A stretch of 64,000 nucleotides of DNA from JBNJFY01 sp051747265 (GTDB lineage: Bacteria > Bacteroidota > Rhodothermia > Balneolales > Balneolaceae). Every line of letters starts with the position of its first letter. Positions within the stretch are counted from its first letter, which is position 1. Below, one piece after another: positions 63,713 through 64,000 of this stretch. The notes beneath the pieces were generated by a model that searched no databases, was not told where the DNA came from, and saw only the letters and a list, made by a program, of their open reading frames with translations. A program made the position numbers and the translations under genes. The stretch is from NCBI GenBank assembly GCA_051747265.1, contig JBNJFY010000003.1:186001-250000 (forward strand), written 5' to 3'.

Positions 63713-64000
63713 ATGCCTTCATTATTACAAGCTGCTAAATCACAAGTCGGACGTAAAATCCTGACCGGTATTACCGGTGTCGCTCTTGTGCTTTTCATAA
63801 TCATCCACTTATTGGGAAATTTGCAATTATTTGGGGATGCAACGGCGTTCAACGAATACACACATACATTAGAGAGTATGGGGGGGCTCCTATATATTGC
63901 TGAGGCTGGATTGGCGTTCTTGTTTTTGTTGCATGCTTACATAGGGATTTCTATTTACTTGCGTAAGAAAAAAGCACGCCCGGTTGGTTACGAAAAGTAT
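63713..64000 (+). CDS. sdhC: Succinate dehydrogenase cytochrome b subunit (partial, right edge)
   Basis: The first 96 codons of a gene cut by the window end. The product starts MPSLLQAAKSQVGRKILTGI and continues with a first membrane helix (ITGVALVLFIIIHLLGNLQ) and a second (GGLLYIAEAGLAFLFLLHA). His residues in IIHLLGN and FLLHAYIG are candidate haem ligands, as in the b558-type family of Bacteroidota. It should anchor succinate dehydrogenase/fumarate reductase in the membrane and pass electrons to menaquinone. Confidence 0.9.
   Translation, partial: MPSLLQAAKSQVGRKILTGITGVALVLFIIIHLLGNLQLFGDATAFNEYTHTLESMGGLLYIAEAGLAFLFLLHAYIGISIYLRKKKARPVGYEKY

Overview
The window looks like chromosomal DNA of a member of the Bacteroidota/Balneolota side of the FCB group, most likely a Balneolota-type marine or halophilic bacterium. 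This is an inference from four things: a secreted FG-GAP protein ending in a type IX secretion sorting domain with a YPNPFNP motif, the yicC-gmk-rpoZ-coaBC cluster with a divergent omega subunit, a b558-type succinate dehydrogenase cytochrome subunit at the right edge, and moderate GC in the core genes with poor Shine-Dalgarno sites. No rRNA, tRNA, CRISPR array or intact transposase was found.

Layout. (1) 1-3136 is a small metal-resistance locus: a Cys-rich GDCCVxC protein, a MerR-family regulator, an atypical six-helix cation transporter and a His-rich CDF exporter. Two nearly identical MerR-type promoters facing away from each other (852-883 and 973-1004) control it, and a 131-bp MITE-like element lies beside it. 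(2) 3137-6034 is mtnA between two long gene-free stretches rich in hairpin repeats. (3) 6035-15967 (minus) carries ggt, a Xer recombinase, a PgpH-type HD phosphodiesterase, a sodium:solute symporter, ligA and a RodZ-like protein. (4) 16145-22446 (plus) carries a flippase, comF, a membrane protein, a histidine phosphatase, ubiE/menG, fabZ, panB and surE. (5) 22463-26315 holds a lipase-like hydrolase, an anchored unknown protein, a YdcF-like protein and a GNAT-like protein. (6) 26342-28180 is an AT-rich insertion with two orphan genes and a repeat-rich tail that contains a short RHS-like fragment. (7) 28181-39533 is mainly housekeeping: coaBC, rpoZ, gmk, yicC, glmM, a cobalamin adenosyltransferase, the T9SS protein, a lytic transglycosylase, a glycosyltransferase and yigZ.

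(8) 39593-63470 is the most distinctive part: 25 plus-strand genes in about 24 kb, tightly packed and often overlapping. They encode an ABC-2 polysaccharide exporter (Wzm/Wzt type, Wzt with a C-terminal glycan-binding-like domain), eight predicted glycosyltransferases plus an alpha-1,2-fucosyltransferase-like enzyme, four PAPS-type sulfotransferases, five methyltransferase-like proteins, a deacetylase, an aminotransferase-cupin-methyltransferase cassette, an asparagine synthase and an RmlD-like reductase. The simplest reading is synthesis of a sulfated, methylated, fucose-containing surface polysaccharide that is capped and exported by the ABC pathway. Base composition drops from about 50% to about 27% GC inside wzt, which suggests that a variable cassette was exchanged behind conserved export genes.

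(9) 63713-64000 is the start of sdhC, cut by the window edge. The sequence regains core-like composition there, so the polysaccharide cluster is bounded on both sides by ordinary chromosome.
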